Assembly (NCBI RefSeq): GCF_900186965.1
Contig: NZ_LT906457.1
Span: 3,126,501 to 3,190,500 of the forward strand
Origin: Legionella spiritensis
Lineage (GTDB): Bacteria > Pseudomonadota > Gammaproteobacteria > Legionellales > Legionellaceae
Length of the DNA stretch: 64,000 nucleotides
Direction: 5' to 3'
Shown: piece by piece, positions 46,344 through 55,155 of the stretch
Layout: each line of letters opens with the position of its first letter
How positions within the stretch are numbered: the first letter of the stretch is position 1
Made by a program: the position numbers and the translations under genes
Notes under the pieces: generated by a model
What the model saw: only the letters and a program-made list of their open reading frames with translations
Told to the model about the DNA's origin: nothing
The model's database searches: none

Positions 46344-48260
46344 ATGAAAACAAAAAAGAATCTCTCTCGCCTCCTGGCTCTTTTATTGACCTTCGGTGCG
46401 AGTATCATCCTCGGTTTTTTAAGTTTTGGCGGTATGTATGCGCTGTTGCCGCTGTTGCCACTCGCTATCGGAGCCTTTGTCCTATCCGTCGCCTATGAAG
46501 GTGAAATTTACAACAAGAACATCCAGGGTGCGCTTGATAAGCTGACCCGACGAGATTATCTGAAACGTCATCTGGCCAACGAGTATTTATTATCGTTATT
46601 CAAAAATGGTATCGACACCGAAGCAAGAGGCTGCCCATTGTTCTTTGGGCATTACAAACAGCAACTTGAGGAACTGGCTAAATTAAGCGGTAAAAAACTG
46701 GATCCCGCCAGCAAGGCCCGCAAAAAACAGGTTAAGAAAACCCTGCGCGGTATGGAAAAATGGTTCGCCATGCAAGTGTTCCCTCCTGCCGGAGAAGATA
46801 AAACTCTTTTAAGCAATTATGAGATAGAACTGAGAGACTGGCTGGCTGAAAATGGACAACAGGAAAGACAGAATTTATTCAAACTCCGCCACCGGCAATT
46901 CCGGCTTACCCAGGGATTTAGTGTGTTGTCCGGCTTGTTTATGGGCCTTGGAACGACCTATCTCCTGGTGGAGGCGTTTGCCACTATTCCCCTGCTGGCC
47001 GCTATCCCGTTTGGAATATTACCGGTGCTTATCGTCCCAATGGCCATTATCGCCGGAGCCGCCTGGGGATTGTTGACCTACAACACCATAACCGACATGA
47101 TCAACAACGACACCCTTCGCAAGTGGTACAAAAGGATTCGAGACGACTTAAAGGAAGGATTAACCCTGCGAAATGTCCTGATCGTGGGTATGGCGGTTCT
47201 ACTGGTCTCCCTGGCGGTGGCGCTTACCATCTGTACCGCAGGCACATGGTGGACCGTGGCCAAACATTCTCGCCCCTTATTTGCCTGGATGGGGAAAATG
47301 CCGGGTTTTATCATGGGTGTTATCAATCCCCTGATTACCGGCATTGCGGCATTATCCTTTAATCTGGAAAACACGGCCGGTTCTCTCGAAATTGTATACG
47401 GTCTCCTGAGCAGTGGCCACAACTGGTTCAGCCGCGCCTATGAGAGCATCCATCAAAGCATCCTCGGATTGCTGCAACGGGAAAACTGGCTGCAAATTCT
47501 TAATCCGTTCCGGCTTTTGCTCAAGGTGACCATCGTACCTTTGCGTATATTGTTATTTTTCGGTCACTTGATAAGCATAGGCGTGACGGCCGATCGCGTT
47601 CCCGGCATTCCAGCCATCGTTTCAGCGATTCTCGGCATTATCAGCGAAGGCTTTGAAGACATGCATTATTTCGTGGAGCACGCTCACGATCAGGAAGAAG
47701 CTGATTTTAACGATTTACTGGATAAACGCTTGAATCCTGAAGAAGCAGGGCATGATCACAGTACCGATTTACCCACCCGTATTCTCAAACTGATTTTCTC
47801 ACCGGTTTACTTGCTGGCCGCCGGCTGGGATTACCTGGCTTTCCGCCTGGTATCCGCTCCCCGCCCAACCAGCGAAGCGCTGACTTTTGCAGACGCCTGG
47901 AAAAAACAAACCGGACAGAAGATAGATCGCCGCACCGAAGAGCACGTTGATGTTGCAGCGCCTGCTGAACAATGGCAAGCCCAGCACGCCGTCTATAAGA
48001 TAGAGCGCTACAAGGCAAAACACTTCGGCGGCCTGATTCTGGCAGATCGTTCCGGCGCAAGGCAAAAAATTGAGGGATTAAACGCCCTGCAACAGGATTT
48101 GCGCCATCTTGATTTCAGAGTACAAACGCCCAAGGCACGCATCGAGCAGGAACAAGAGAAGGCGATGTATAACCGTCATCGCCTCTTTAGCCATGGTAAC
48201 ACCAGCACGCAGCAATTATTAGATGATCTCCCCCAACAAATCAGTGCCCCGGCCGCGTGA
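46344..48260 (+). CDS. mavN: MavN/IroT-like iron-regulated multi-pass membrane protein
   Basis: A 638-residue protein with about eight hydrophobic segments: two near the N-terminus (about 10-50), a pair near 190-245, a pair near 275-300 and 320-345, and weaker ones near 395-425 and 480-500. Soluble basic stretches lie between. No transporter family motif is obvious to me. The Fur box, the membrane topology, the length and the lapA neighbour together fit MavN (IroT), the L. pneumophila Dot/Icm effector that inserts in the vacuole membrane and supplies ferrous iron to the bacterium. The polar C-terminus (STQQLLDDLPQQISAPAA) suits a translocation signal. The match to MavN is from context and recollection, not alignment. 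Confidence 0.72.
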   Translation: MKTKKNLSRLLALLLTFGASIILGFLSFGGMYALLPLLPLAIGAFVLSVAYEGEIYNKNIQGALDKLTRRDYLKRHLANEYLLSLFKNGIDTEARGCPLFFGHYKQQLEELAKLSGKKLDPASKARKKQVKKTLRGMEKWFAMQVFPPAGEDKTLLSNYEIELRDWLAENGQQERQNLFKLRHRQFRLTQGFSVLSGLFMGLGTTYLLVEAFATIPLLAAIPFGILPVLIVPMAIIAGAAWGLLTYNTITDMINNDTLRKWYKRIRDDLKEGLTLRNVLIVGMAVLLVSLAVALTICTAGTWWTVAKHSRPLFAWMGKMPGFIMGVINPLITGIAALSFNLENTAGSLEIVYGLLSSGHNWFSRAYESIHQSILGLLQRENWLQILNPFRLLLKVTIVPLRILLFFGHLISIGVTADRVPGIPAIVSAILGIISEGFEDMHYFVEHAHDQEEADFNDLLDKRLNPEEAGHDHSTDLPTRILKLIFSPVYLLAAGWDYLAFRLVSAPRPTSEALTFADAWKKQTGQKIDRRTEEHVDVAAPAEQWQAQHAVYKIERYKAKHFGGLILADRSGARQKIEGLNALQQDLRHLDFRVQTPKARIEQEQEKAMYNRHRLFSHGNTSTQQLLDDLPQQISAPAA

Positions 48261-48271
48261 CGTGTCATTAC

Positions 48272-48307
48272 AGTCGTCGTATTTCGGCTACGCCGATAAC
48301 GACGACT
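48272..48307. terminator. Hairpin between convergent mavN-like and rep genes
   Basis: AGTCGTCGT pairs exactly with ACGACGACT, continuing inward with TCGGC/GCCGA around a TAC loop and an internal mismatch. It sits 12 bp after one stop and 3 bp before the other, as expected for a shared bidirectional terminator, but no U-run is seen. Confidence 0.5.
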
Positions 48308-48309
48308 CC

Positions 48310-50313
48310 TCAAGTCAATAAATTCTTTAATCCCGCCAGATGCGAACGCGCCAGTTCTCTGGATTTGACTTCGTTGCGCTCTATCGTTTTACCAAACCAC
48401 TCCAGACTGTCTTTGGGCAGTTCGTCTAAAAAGCGGCTGGGTTGGCAATCCAGCAATTCGCCGCCGCGGCGACGTTGCCTGGCAAGGGTAAAGCACAATC
48501 CCTTGCGGGCGCGAGTGATGCCGACATAGGCCAGACGGCGTTCCTCATCGATCTGTTCGTCTTCGATACTGGTGCGGTGCGGCAGCAATTCTTCCTCCAT
48601 GCCGACCAGATAAACATAGGGGAACTCCAGCCCTTTGGACGCGTGCAACGTCAGTAATTGAATGGTGTCCTTGTCCTGTTCATCCGATTGTTCCAGGATA
48701 TCAATGAGAATCAGCTTGTTCACAACCTCGGCCAATCCCTGCCCAGTATCTTTCGCCAGCAGTCGTCCTACCCATTCAATCAATTCCCAGACACTCTCCA
48801 TCCGTTTTTGCGCTTTGGCCGGTGTATCGCTTTGCTCATAAAGATACGCTTCATAACCGCTGTCTTCCACCATGTCGCGCAACACATCAATACCGCCTTG
48901 CGTCTGCTGACGGCTTTTTATATGCTCAAACCAGTGTTTGAATTGCGCCAGGGCAGCTCTGGGTTTATCGCCAATCCTGTCGGCCAGCGCCAGATGATCG
49001 GCGCAGGCGTAAAGACTTCGACCCTGACTTTGCGCGTAATGGCCAAGCGCATCCAATGTTGAATCGCCAATACCCCGTTTTGGGGTATTGATCACTCGTA
49101 AAAACGCCGCGTCATCGGCTTCGTTACACAGGAGTTTCAGATAGGCGAAAATATCCTTGATCTCGGTACGGGCAAACCAGGATTGACCACCGCTGATCCG
49201 ATAGGCAACCCCATGATGACGAAGCACTTTTTCAAAAATTCGTGACTGATGATTGCCGCGATACAAAATGGCGTAATCACCAAACGGATGACCCATTCGT
49301 AATTTATGACTGATTAAATCAGCCACCACCTGCTCCGCTTCATCCTGTTCATCCCTGCAGCACAACACCCGCAAGACCTCACCATGCCCCAAATCGCTCC
49401 ACAACCGCTTGTCAAACAAATGGGGGTTATTGGCAATCAAGGTATTGGCCACATGCAAAATTCTGCTGGTGGAACGATAATTCTGTTCCAGTTTGATGAC
49501 GTTGAGTCCCGGATAATCCTTTTGCAATTGTGCCAGATTTTCCGGTTTGGCGCCTCGCCAGGCGTAAATAGACTGATCATCATCCCCGACCACCGTAAAG
49601 CGGGCCCGGACACCAACCAGCAATTTCACCAGCTCGTACTGACTGGTATTGGAATCCTGATATTCATCAATCAATAAATGACGAATACGATTTTGCCAGC
49701 GCTCACGTACCTCGGCATGCTGTTGCAACAACCGGACAGGAACACGGATCAAATCGTCAAAATCCACCGCGTTATAAGCGTTCAATGCCTGCTGGTAGGC
49801 GGGATACAGTCGTGCCGCCTCCTCATGAGAAGGCGTGACAGGTGGCAGCGCCAGTACCTGTTCCGGTGTCAGTAACTGATTTTTCCAGTGGGAGATTATC
49901 TGTTGCATCTGTAACAAATAATCACGTACGGAAGCCTTACCGGCCGGCAGAAACCCTCGTAACAACTGTAAGCTGTCCTCGGCATCAAAAATAGAGAACC
50001 CTTTCTTTAAACCGCATAACGCCAAATCCTTTTTAATCAGACTTAAACCGAGCGTATGGAACGTAGCGACTTTCAATCCCCGTCTTTTTGCCGCAGGCAA
50101 GGTTAAAGCGACGCGAGAGCGCATTTCATTAGCCGCCTTGTTAGTAAATGTCACCGCATAAACCGAAGGCGCGGCATAACCACATTCTTCTACCAGATAA
50201 GCGATTTTTCGCGTAATCACGCGCGTTTTGCCACTGCCGGCGCCGGCAAGCACCAGCAACGGGCCGTCGATATAAGTTACGGCGGCCATTTGTTGGGGAT
50301 TCAGCACCATCAT
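48310..50313 (-). CDS. rep: ATP-dependent DNA helicase Rep
   Basis: A superfamily 1 3'-5' DNA helicase that helps replication forks pass obstacles. The 667-residue product has the Q-motif LNPQQMAAV, Walker A LAGAGSGKTRVIT, the AVTFTNKAANEMR motif, DEYQDSN (motif II), GDDDQSIYAWRGA (motif III) and LLTLHASKGLEFPYV (motif V). Length and the opening LNPQQMAAVTYIDGPLLVLA favour Rep over the longer UvrD. I place the start at ATG 50313; the frame extends 12 codons upstream to a TTG. It is divergent from hslO. Confidence 0.93.
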   Translation of the reverse strand: MMVLNPQQMAAVTYIDGPLLVLAGAGSGKTRVITRKIAYLVEECGYAAPSVYAVTFTNKAANEMRSRVALTLPAAKRRGLKVATFHTLGLSLIKKDLALCGLKKGFSIFDAEDSLQLLRGFLPAGKASVRDYLLQMQQIISHWKNQLLTPEQVLALPPVTPSHEEAARLYPAYQQALNAYNAVDFDDLIRVPVRLLQQHAEVRERWQNRIRHLLIDEYQDSNTSQYELVKLLVGVRARFTVVGDDDQSIYAWRGAKPENLAQLQKDYPGLNVIKLEQNYRSTSRILHVANTLIANNPHLFDKRLWSDLGHGEVLRVLCCRDEQDEAEQVVADLISHKLRMGHPFGDYAILYRGNHQSRIFEKVLRHHGVAYRISGGQSWFARTEIKDIFAYLKLLCNEADDAAFLRVINTPKRGIGDSTLDALGHYAQSQGRSLYACADHLALADRIGDKPRAALAQFKHWFEHIKSRQQTQGGIDVLRDMVEDSGYEAYLYEQSDTPAKAQKRMESVWELIEWVGRLLAKDTGQGLAEVVNKLILIDILEQSDEQDKDTIQLLTLHASKGLEFPYVYLVGMEEELLPHRTSIEDEQIDEERRLAYVGITRARKGLCFTLARQRRRGGELLDCQPSRFLDELPKDSLEWFGKTIERNEVKSRELARSHLAGLKNLLT

Positions 50314-50411
50314 CGTCTCGTCCAAAAAATCGCCATTATCGCGTGACAATGCCGTGCAGGCAATCCACTTTGTGTTAGAATCGCAATTTTGTCGCCCAAT
50401 ATTGTTCCATC

Positions 50412-51257
50412 ATGAAAGAAACCGATACCCTGCAACGTTTTTTATTTGAGAACGCCAGCATTCGAGGTGAAATTACACATCTTGAAACCACCTACCAAAC
50501 CATCATGGCTCAGCGCCCTTATCCGGCAATGGTCAGGAATTTGCTGGGTGAGGCATTGATTTCCTGTTTACTGTTGACAGGAAGCATCAAATTTGAAGGA
50601 GAGCTCAGTCTGCAGTTTCAGGGCGACAAGCGTTTGCCACTGCTGCTTGTACAATGCGATCATCAATTAAATATACGCGCCTTCGCCAAATACGAGGAAG
50701 GGCTTGAAATCGCCGATTATGCCGACTCATTTCTACAGGGACGCATGGTGTTAACCATCAATCAATACCAGAACACCCAGGCTTACCAGAGTATGGTACC
50801 TATTTCCTCCACCTCCATGAGTGAAAATCTCATGCATTATTTTGCCCAGTCCGAACAAGTGGCCAGCCGGGTATGGCTTGCGGTCAATGAGGAGCGGGTT
50901 GCCGGGATGCTGCTGCAGCTCATGCCCGGTCAGGATACTCTGCAACGCGAACAATTCTGGGAATACGCCGTGCAGTTAGGCCAGACGGTAAGCGAACAGG
51001 AATTACTGACCCTCGATAACCAGACCCTGCTGCATCGTTTATACCACGAAACCGAATTACGGCTGTTTAACAGCCGGCCGGTGCAATTTCAATGCCGCTG
51101 CAACCATGACAAAATGCGGCAGGTTTTGAAAATACTGGGCGAGAAGGAAGCAGGGGAGCTTCTTAAAGAACAAGGTAACATTGAAGTCCGTTGTGATTTT
51201 TGCAACAGCTGTTATACGTTTGACGCGATTGATGTTGCCGTTTTATTCCGTGAATAA
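50412..51257 (+). CDS. hslO: Redox-regulated chaperone Hsp33
   Basis: Hsp33 is an ATP-independent holdase activated by oxidation and unfolding. The 281-residue product carries the zinc redox switch at the C-terminus, Cys228-x-Cys230 and Cys261-x2-Cys264 (FQCRCNHDK, RCDFCNSC), with one further Cys267. Length is slightly below the 292 of E. coli. The gene is divergent from rep across about 100 bp and convergent with an unknown gene. Confidence 0.97.
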   Translation: MKETDTLQRFLFENASIRGEITHLETTYQTIMAQRPYPAMVRNLLGEALISCLLLTGSIKFEGELSLQFQGDKRLPLLLVQCDHQLNIRAFAKYEEGLEIADYADSFLQGRMVLTINQYQNTQAYQSMVPISSTSMSENLMHYFAQSEQVASRVWLAVNEERVAGMLLQLMPGQDTLQREQFWEYAVQLGQTVSEQELLTLDNQTLLHRLYHETELRLFNSRPVQFQCRCNHDKMRQVLKILGEKEAGELLKEQGNIEVRCDFCNSCYTFDAIDVAVLFRE

Positions 51258-51294
51258 TTGTGTGTTGCCTGCACGGCAAAACGCGTAGGCCGAA

Positions 51295-51936
51295 TCAGAT
51301 GTTTCTACCGGTAGAAAGTGTCTCACGCCCTTTTGGACTCCCCTCCGGTTCTTTTGTTGTATAAGAGGTAAAAAATCGCAGAAACCTGCTTACAATACCA
51401 ACTTCAGATGACTCCGCTGTTTGCCCTGATGGTGTTTTCTCATGCGATATACTGCTTTTCTTAAAAGGTTGTTGTCCGGTTGCTTCCGATATCGCAGGAC
51501 TGACAAGACGAGTTTGATCATTATGTTCCAAACCCTCAGGGATAGCATTAGCCTCGTTATAAGCCGCCATGAAAACAGTCCTTTCTTCCATCGTTATAAG
51601 CTTGTATTGTTCCAGCGCGCTCAAAATCTGATCCAGCTTTTTCGCATCGATGGTATGTCCAAACTGGGCATGATAATGACGAAACCTTCTATCAAAATCA
51701 TCTTGATGATAACGCTCATGATCAACATGATAGCGTTGTACAAAACGAGTAACGCCTAATTCGACAACCTGGGATGTAAAAAAATGTCTTAATTGTTCCC
51801 TGATCGCATCAACTTGCTTAAAAAACAAAGCACGTCTGTTACTATCCAGTGATGCGTAATTTAGATAGACGGTTATGGTATCATCAAACAAGCTGACATT
51901 AATTTTTCCACATAAATGAGTAAACGCTTTAGCCAC
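51295..51936 (-). CDS. Uncharacterised protein, Legionella-type
   Basis: I do not recognise this 213-residue protein. Residues 1-135 look like a compact alpha/beta domain (INVSLFDDTITVYLNYASLD, then helices including a His-rich RFVQRYHVDHERYHQDD). The C-terminal 75 residues are low-complexity, rich in Ser, Glu and Thr, with one short hydrophobic patch (VGIVSRFLRFFTSYT). There is no signal peptide. The start is GTG at 51936 with only a weak GGGGAT upstream. It converges on hslO and lies 85 bp downstream of another unknown minus-strand gene. The tail would suit a translocated protein, but this is only a guess. Confidence 0.6.
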   Translation of the reverse strand: MAKAFTHLCGKINVSLFDDTITVYLNYASLDSNRRALFFKQVDAIREQLRHFFTSQVVELGVTRFVQRYHVDHERYHQDDFDRRFRHYHAQFGHTIDAKKLDQILSALEQYKLITMEERTVFMAAYNEANAIPEGLEHNDQTRLVSPAISEATGQQPFKKSSISHEKTPSGQTAESSEVGIVSRFLRFFTSYTTKEPEGSPKGRETLSTGRNI

Positions 51937-52021
51937 AAGAGATCCCCGAAATCAAATTCGGTAGCACAATAGGCGAAAAAAGATAGAGATTAACGATGTG
52001 ATTTTTAATCATAATACCACT

Positions 52022-52519
52022 TTATTGCATGGGCAAATCCGGCATGGAAATAACCGTGTGGCTATCCATATCCAGTTCCAGTCCCTCATGGCGCATGGCC
52101 TGCAAAATGTTCTGTAGCGTTAAAAACTGTGCGCTGAGTTCGGAGTACAAATCAGCCAGCTGACTTTCCTGTAATTCGCTGACAGTTAAATAAGCGGCCT
52201 GTCCCATATCCGTAAAATAATTGAGACTGACTTTTCTTTTTTTCGCCATGCCGGGGAAAAGACCGCAGAATAACAGACTCTTGTCACCGACATCACGCAG
52301 CAATTCGACCTGACGTCGCCCAGTATTATTCATGGATTCGAGAAAATCAAGGGCAATAACCGATTCAATCAGCCTGGGTCCCTGGGTATAGCGCATCAGC
52401 AGGAAAACCAGATAACTTTCTGTATTTTCATTAAGAATCAAGCGAGTAGCAGCCTGTGCCTCGTTCACTAACGCATGCCATTGGCTGATTTCAGTGGGAT
52501 GCAAAATCAATTTCTTCAT
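52022..52519 (-). CDS. Conserved hypothetical protein
   Basis: A 165-residue, mainly helical soluble protein that I cannot assign. Segments such as WHALVNEAQAATRLILNENT and SYLVFLLMRYTQGPRLIESV look well ordered, and the chain ends MPDLPMQ. ATG 52519 is preferred because GGGGG lies 6 bp upstream; the frame allows four more codons to 52531. Codon use and composition look like the housekeeping neighbours. Upstream, a perfect palindrome separates it from the divergent phosphatase gene. Confidence 0.7.
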   Translation of the reverse strand: MKKLILHPTEISQWHALVNEAQAATRLILNENTESYLVFLLMRYTQGPRLIESVIALDFLESMNNTGRRQVELLRDVGDKSLLFCGLFPGMAKKRKVSLNYFTDMGQAAYLTVSELQESQLADLYSELSAQFLTLQNILQAMRHEGLELDMDSHTVISMPDLPMQ

Positions 52520-52603
52520 GACTTCCCCCATTTTTACGTCCTACTCCAAGTTTAGCAAACAACATACCAACCTGGCAGATATATCCAGGAAACTTCAAAA
52601 TGC

Positions 52604-52639
52604 GAGTTTCCAGGCTCTGTGCACAGAGCCTGGAAACTC
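52604..52639. repeat. Perfect 36-bp palindrome
   Basis: Two 18-bp arms with no loop: the left arm is GAGTTTCCAGGCTCTGTG and the right arm is its exact reverse complement. The centre (AGGCTCTGTGCACAGAGCCT) equals two family A repeat ends joined head to head. A second inverted repeat, TCATCCTGT...ACAGGATGA with a 15-nt spacer, follows at 52638-52670. Both lie in the 199-bp divergent spacer before the phosphatase gene. Confidence 0.9.
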
Positions 52640-52718
52640 ATCCTGTTGAATATTGTTATTTACAGGATGACGTACTAAACTGTGGCAATCCTTTCTCCGT
52701 GGCCCGTGAGATAATGGC

Positions 52719-53693
52719 ATGAAATACAAGGGGTTCATTCAAGTCGTTTCGACCGCACTGATGCTGTTTCATAATCAGGGCTTTTCATTGAGCAATCCCG
52801 AATCGTGTGAGGCAAGCAGGGCAAAACCATGTATTGTGCAAGACACCGCCCGGAAGACTGCCCCCGTCACGAACCTTCGTCACAGTCGGATGATTGGGGA
52901 GTACTACCACGGCAACATAGCCGGAGTCCAGGCATTGCTGGCCTCGGCAAGCGAAGCACCAAGTAAAACCGGCTGGGAGGATATTGCGAGATACATACGC
53001 AACCAGGCAAATTACAAACCCAATCACGTTCTGGTCATCGATTTACGCCAGGAAAATCACGGCTATCTTAACGGCAACGCCATTACTCTGTGCGATTTGC
53101 ACAACTGGCTAAACCTTGGCAAGTCGACCGATCAAACCATCGCGGACGAATCCCGATGGCTGCAAAGCCTGGCCGTTGATCCGGCCATAGAAAATGTGTT
53201 GACTTCGCAGCAATTCGACAAACAGGAGTATAATGCCGGAAAAATCATTCCGATTAAAACCCTGCAAAGCGAACAGGATCTGGTACAGTCCATGGGCTTT
53301 GCCTATCTTCGTCTGGCCATTGCCGATCATCGCGCCCCGCAGGATGACGAAGTTGATAAATTCGTGTCTCTGGTCAATCAATTGCCGAAACATCATTGGC
53401 TGCATATCCACTGCCGGGGCGGAAAGGGCCGTTCCACAACATTTCTTGCCATGTATGACATGCTGAAAAATGCCGATAAAGCCTCGTTTAACGATATCCT
53501 TGCTCGCCAGGCGTCCATTCCTCCTTACTATGATTTAACTCAAATTGTCAGAAACGCTCCGGAATACACCGTTTACTACCAGGAACGGTTGACTTTTTTG
53601 ACTTATTTTTATCAATTTGCCCAACAACGGCTGAGTGGTTATTCCGGAAGCTGGACACAATGGAAAGTCGAACACCAATTGCAAAATACGTAA
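52719..53693 (+). CDS. Exported phytase-like cysteine phosphatase (PTPLP family)
   Basis: A 324-residue protein with the cysteine-phosphatase P-loop HCRGGKGRST (Cys232, Arg238; C-x5-R) and an upstream general-acid loop ADHRAPQDDEVDKFV (Asp203). The combination fits the PTP-like inositol polyphosphate phosphatases (bacterial PhyA-type phytases) better than ordinary tyrosine phosphatases. An N-terminal hydrophobic stretch (MKYKGFIQVVSTALMLFHNQ) looks like a signal peptide, so it is probably exported and may be type II-secreted. Substrate could be inositol phosphates, phosphoinositides or phosphoproteins. It is followed by two hairpins and an operon of two more exported proteins. Confidence 0.85.
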   Translation: MKYKGFIQVVSTALMLFHNQGFSLSNPESCEASRAKPCIVQDTARKTAPVTNLRHSRMIGEYYHGNIAGVQALLASASEAPSKTGWEDIARYIRNQANYKPNHVLVIDLRQENHGYLNGNAITLCDLHNWLNLGKSTDQTIADESRWLQSLAVDPAIENVLTSQQFDKQEYNAGKIIPIKTLQSEQDLVQSMGFAYLRLAIADHRAPQDDEVDKFVSLVNQLPKHHWLHIHCRGGKGRSTTFLAMYDMLKNADKASFNDILARQASIPPYYDLTQIVRNAPEYTVYYQERLTFLTYFYQFAQQRLSGYSGSWTQWKVEHQLQNT

Positions 53694-53723
53694 TTGATTC
53701 AGCCCTGTTGGGTTGTTTTCCAG

Positions 53724-53752
53724 TAACCTATCCATTTAGTATGGATAGGTTA
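53724..53752. repeat. Inverted repeat with 12-bp arms
   Basis: TAACCTATCCAT, loop TTAGT, ATGGATAGGTTA. The arms are A/T-rich, so it is as likely an operator-type site as a terminator. It lies 31 bp after the phosphatase gene and 27 bp before the strong terminator at 53779. Confidence 0.7.
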
Positions 53753-53778
53753 TGATATACAAATTGTTCTAAAATTGT

Positions 53779-53818
53779 CTACGTGCCGCGACTTGTTCTC
53801 GGCACGTAGATGTTTTTT
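53779..53818 (+). terminator. Rho-independent terminator or attenuator
   Basis: Perfect 10-bp stem CTACGTGCCG / CGGCACGTAG with an 11-nt loop, then A and TGTTTTTT. It ends 39 bp before the start of the next gene. It may end the phosphatase transcript, or act as an attenuator in the leader of the following operon. Confidence 0.85.
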
Positions 53819-53856
53819 AAGAATTAAAACCATGCCAAACGAAATGGAGTAAAAAC

Positions 53857-55155
53857 ATGACGCTACGATTAGGCACAACAGGACGCTGCTGGATGTTGGC
53901 CATCGGATTATTATTGATATCGATGACCGGTACCGCCGCCACCTATACAACACCCCAGGCGTTTATGGATTTGTATTTCGATTTCACAGGTACGGGAGAG
54001 ACGGATTTTCCCGCCGGCAAAACCACGATTTCACAATACCTGATCCAGTCGGAACAAACTAAAAAGGCCAGCAATCCCTTTAATGGCCCCCTGATACTGA
54101 TCCTGGACTCTTCCATTTATATTTACGATCAGAACAGGCAGCTTTTGTACAAGAAATTATTACGAACCAACCGCTCCACCGGTTTTTTTGAGATGACCGC
54201 CGTCTCCCACGTGGGCCCCGCGTTGGCCTATCTGGCTAAAATCAAGGAAAACGGCGACGATTCCTGGAAAGCTGCCCTGACCAGTCTGTTAGCCGATATC
54301 AAAAAAGTAAAGGCGCTGAATGCCCAAACCTCCAACAACTGGCTGCAACAACTCAACATCAAGGCCTGGCAAGGACATGAGCAACAAATCCAGGCCATGG
54401 TTGACTACGCCATGTCCATGGCCGGCAACTATATCGTCAATATTCAAAACGGCGCAACGTTCGATCTGTCGTCGGTACAAAACCAGTTTTTTAACGGCAA
54501 CAAGGATTATCCCATTCCCTATAATTCTGTCATGGTAGGAACCTTTATGCTGACCGCGCTGCAAAGCATGGCCGAAGTTCACGACGACGTGGTCAAACTC
54601 AAGCTCGACTGGGCGAACGCCATGGTCATCGTGCGAAATGTGGCCGGCAGTAATGTCACAGCAGGATTAACCAGCGGTAGCAACTGGATGGTGCCGTTTG
54701 TACACGCTTTGGCCGGCGGCAATCTGCCTGCCAATCGGGTGTTTATTCCCGCCTATGCGAAAGTATTACCCGATGTCGGTCAAAATCCTTTGCCCGAGTC
54801 CACCTATAAATATTACGTGAATGGCGTGTGGGGCAGTGTGTTTAATCGCACTCAGATTGCAGGGCAGGTTTTTACCGATCTGGAAACCATTTATTTACCG
54901 GGACGACCGGCCATACCCGGGGATTACAATTATTCGAAGGCCGGCGACATCATTGATTTTATGGTTCGCCTGAAACATTCGCTACAGGATTCCCGGGAAA
55001 TGCTATCCAATACGGTAGGTTTCTGGATGTCTGGAGAATTACTCGACAAAAACTGGGATTTAACGAAAATCGAGATCCCGGGACTGACCAGCGGGTTTCC
55101 GGAAGGTGTCAAACAATACCCGTCACAAAATCCGGCCATTGGACAATCATCATGA
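53857..55155 (+). CDS. Exported protein of unknown function, operon partner of the EAR-propeller protein
   Basis: A 432-residue precursor with a clear Sec signal peptide (a hydrophobic core LAIGLLLISMTG ending TAA before TYTTPQ). The mature part is mostly alpha/beta with a DLYFDFTGTGETDFPAGKT segment near residue 43 and an LILILDSSIYIYDQN strand pair near residue 84. The C-terminus (GLTSGFPEGVKQYPSQNPAI) is polar. I do not recognise a family. GGAG lies 7 bp before the ATG. The stop overlaps the next start as ATGA, so both proteins are made together and probably act together outside the cytoplasm. Confidence 0.75.
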   Translation: MTLRLGTTGRCWMLAIGLLLISMTGTAATYTTPQAFMDLYFDFTGTGETDFPAGKTTISQYLIQSEQTKKASNPFNGPLILILDSSIYIYDQNRQLLYKKLLRTNRSTGFFEMTAVSHVGPALAYLAKIKENGDDSWKAALTSLLADIKKVKALNAQTSNNWLQQLNIKAWQGHEQQIQAMVDYAMSMAGNYIVNIQNGATFDLSSVQNQFFNGNKDYPIPYNSVMVGTFMLTALQSMAEVHDDVVKLKLDWANAMVIVRNVAGSNVTAGLTSGSNWMVPFVHALAGGNLPANRVFIPAYAKVLPDVGQNPLPESTYKYYVNGVWGSVFNRTQIAGQVFTDLETIYLPGRPAIPGDYNYSKAGDIIDFMVRLKHSLQDSREMLSNTVGFWMSGELLDKNWDLTKIEIPGLTSGFPEGVKQYPSQNPAIGQSS

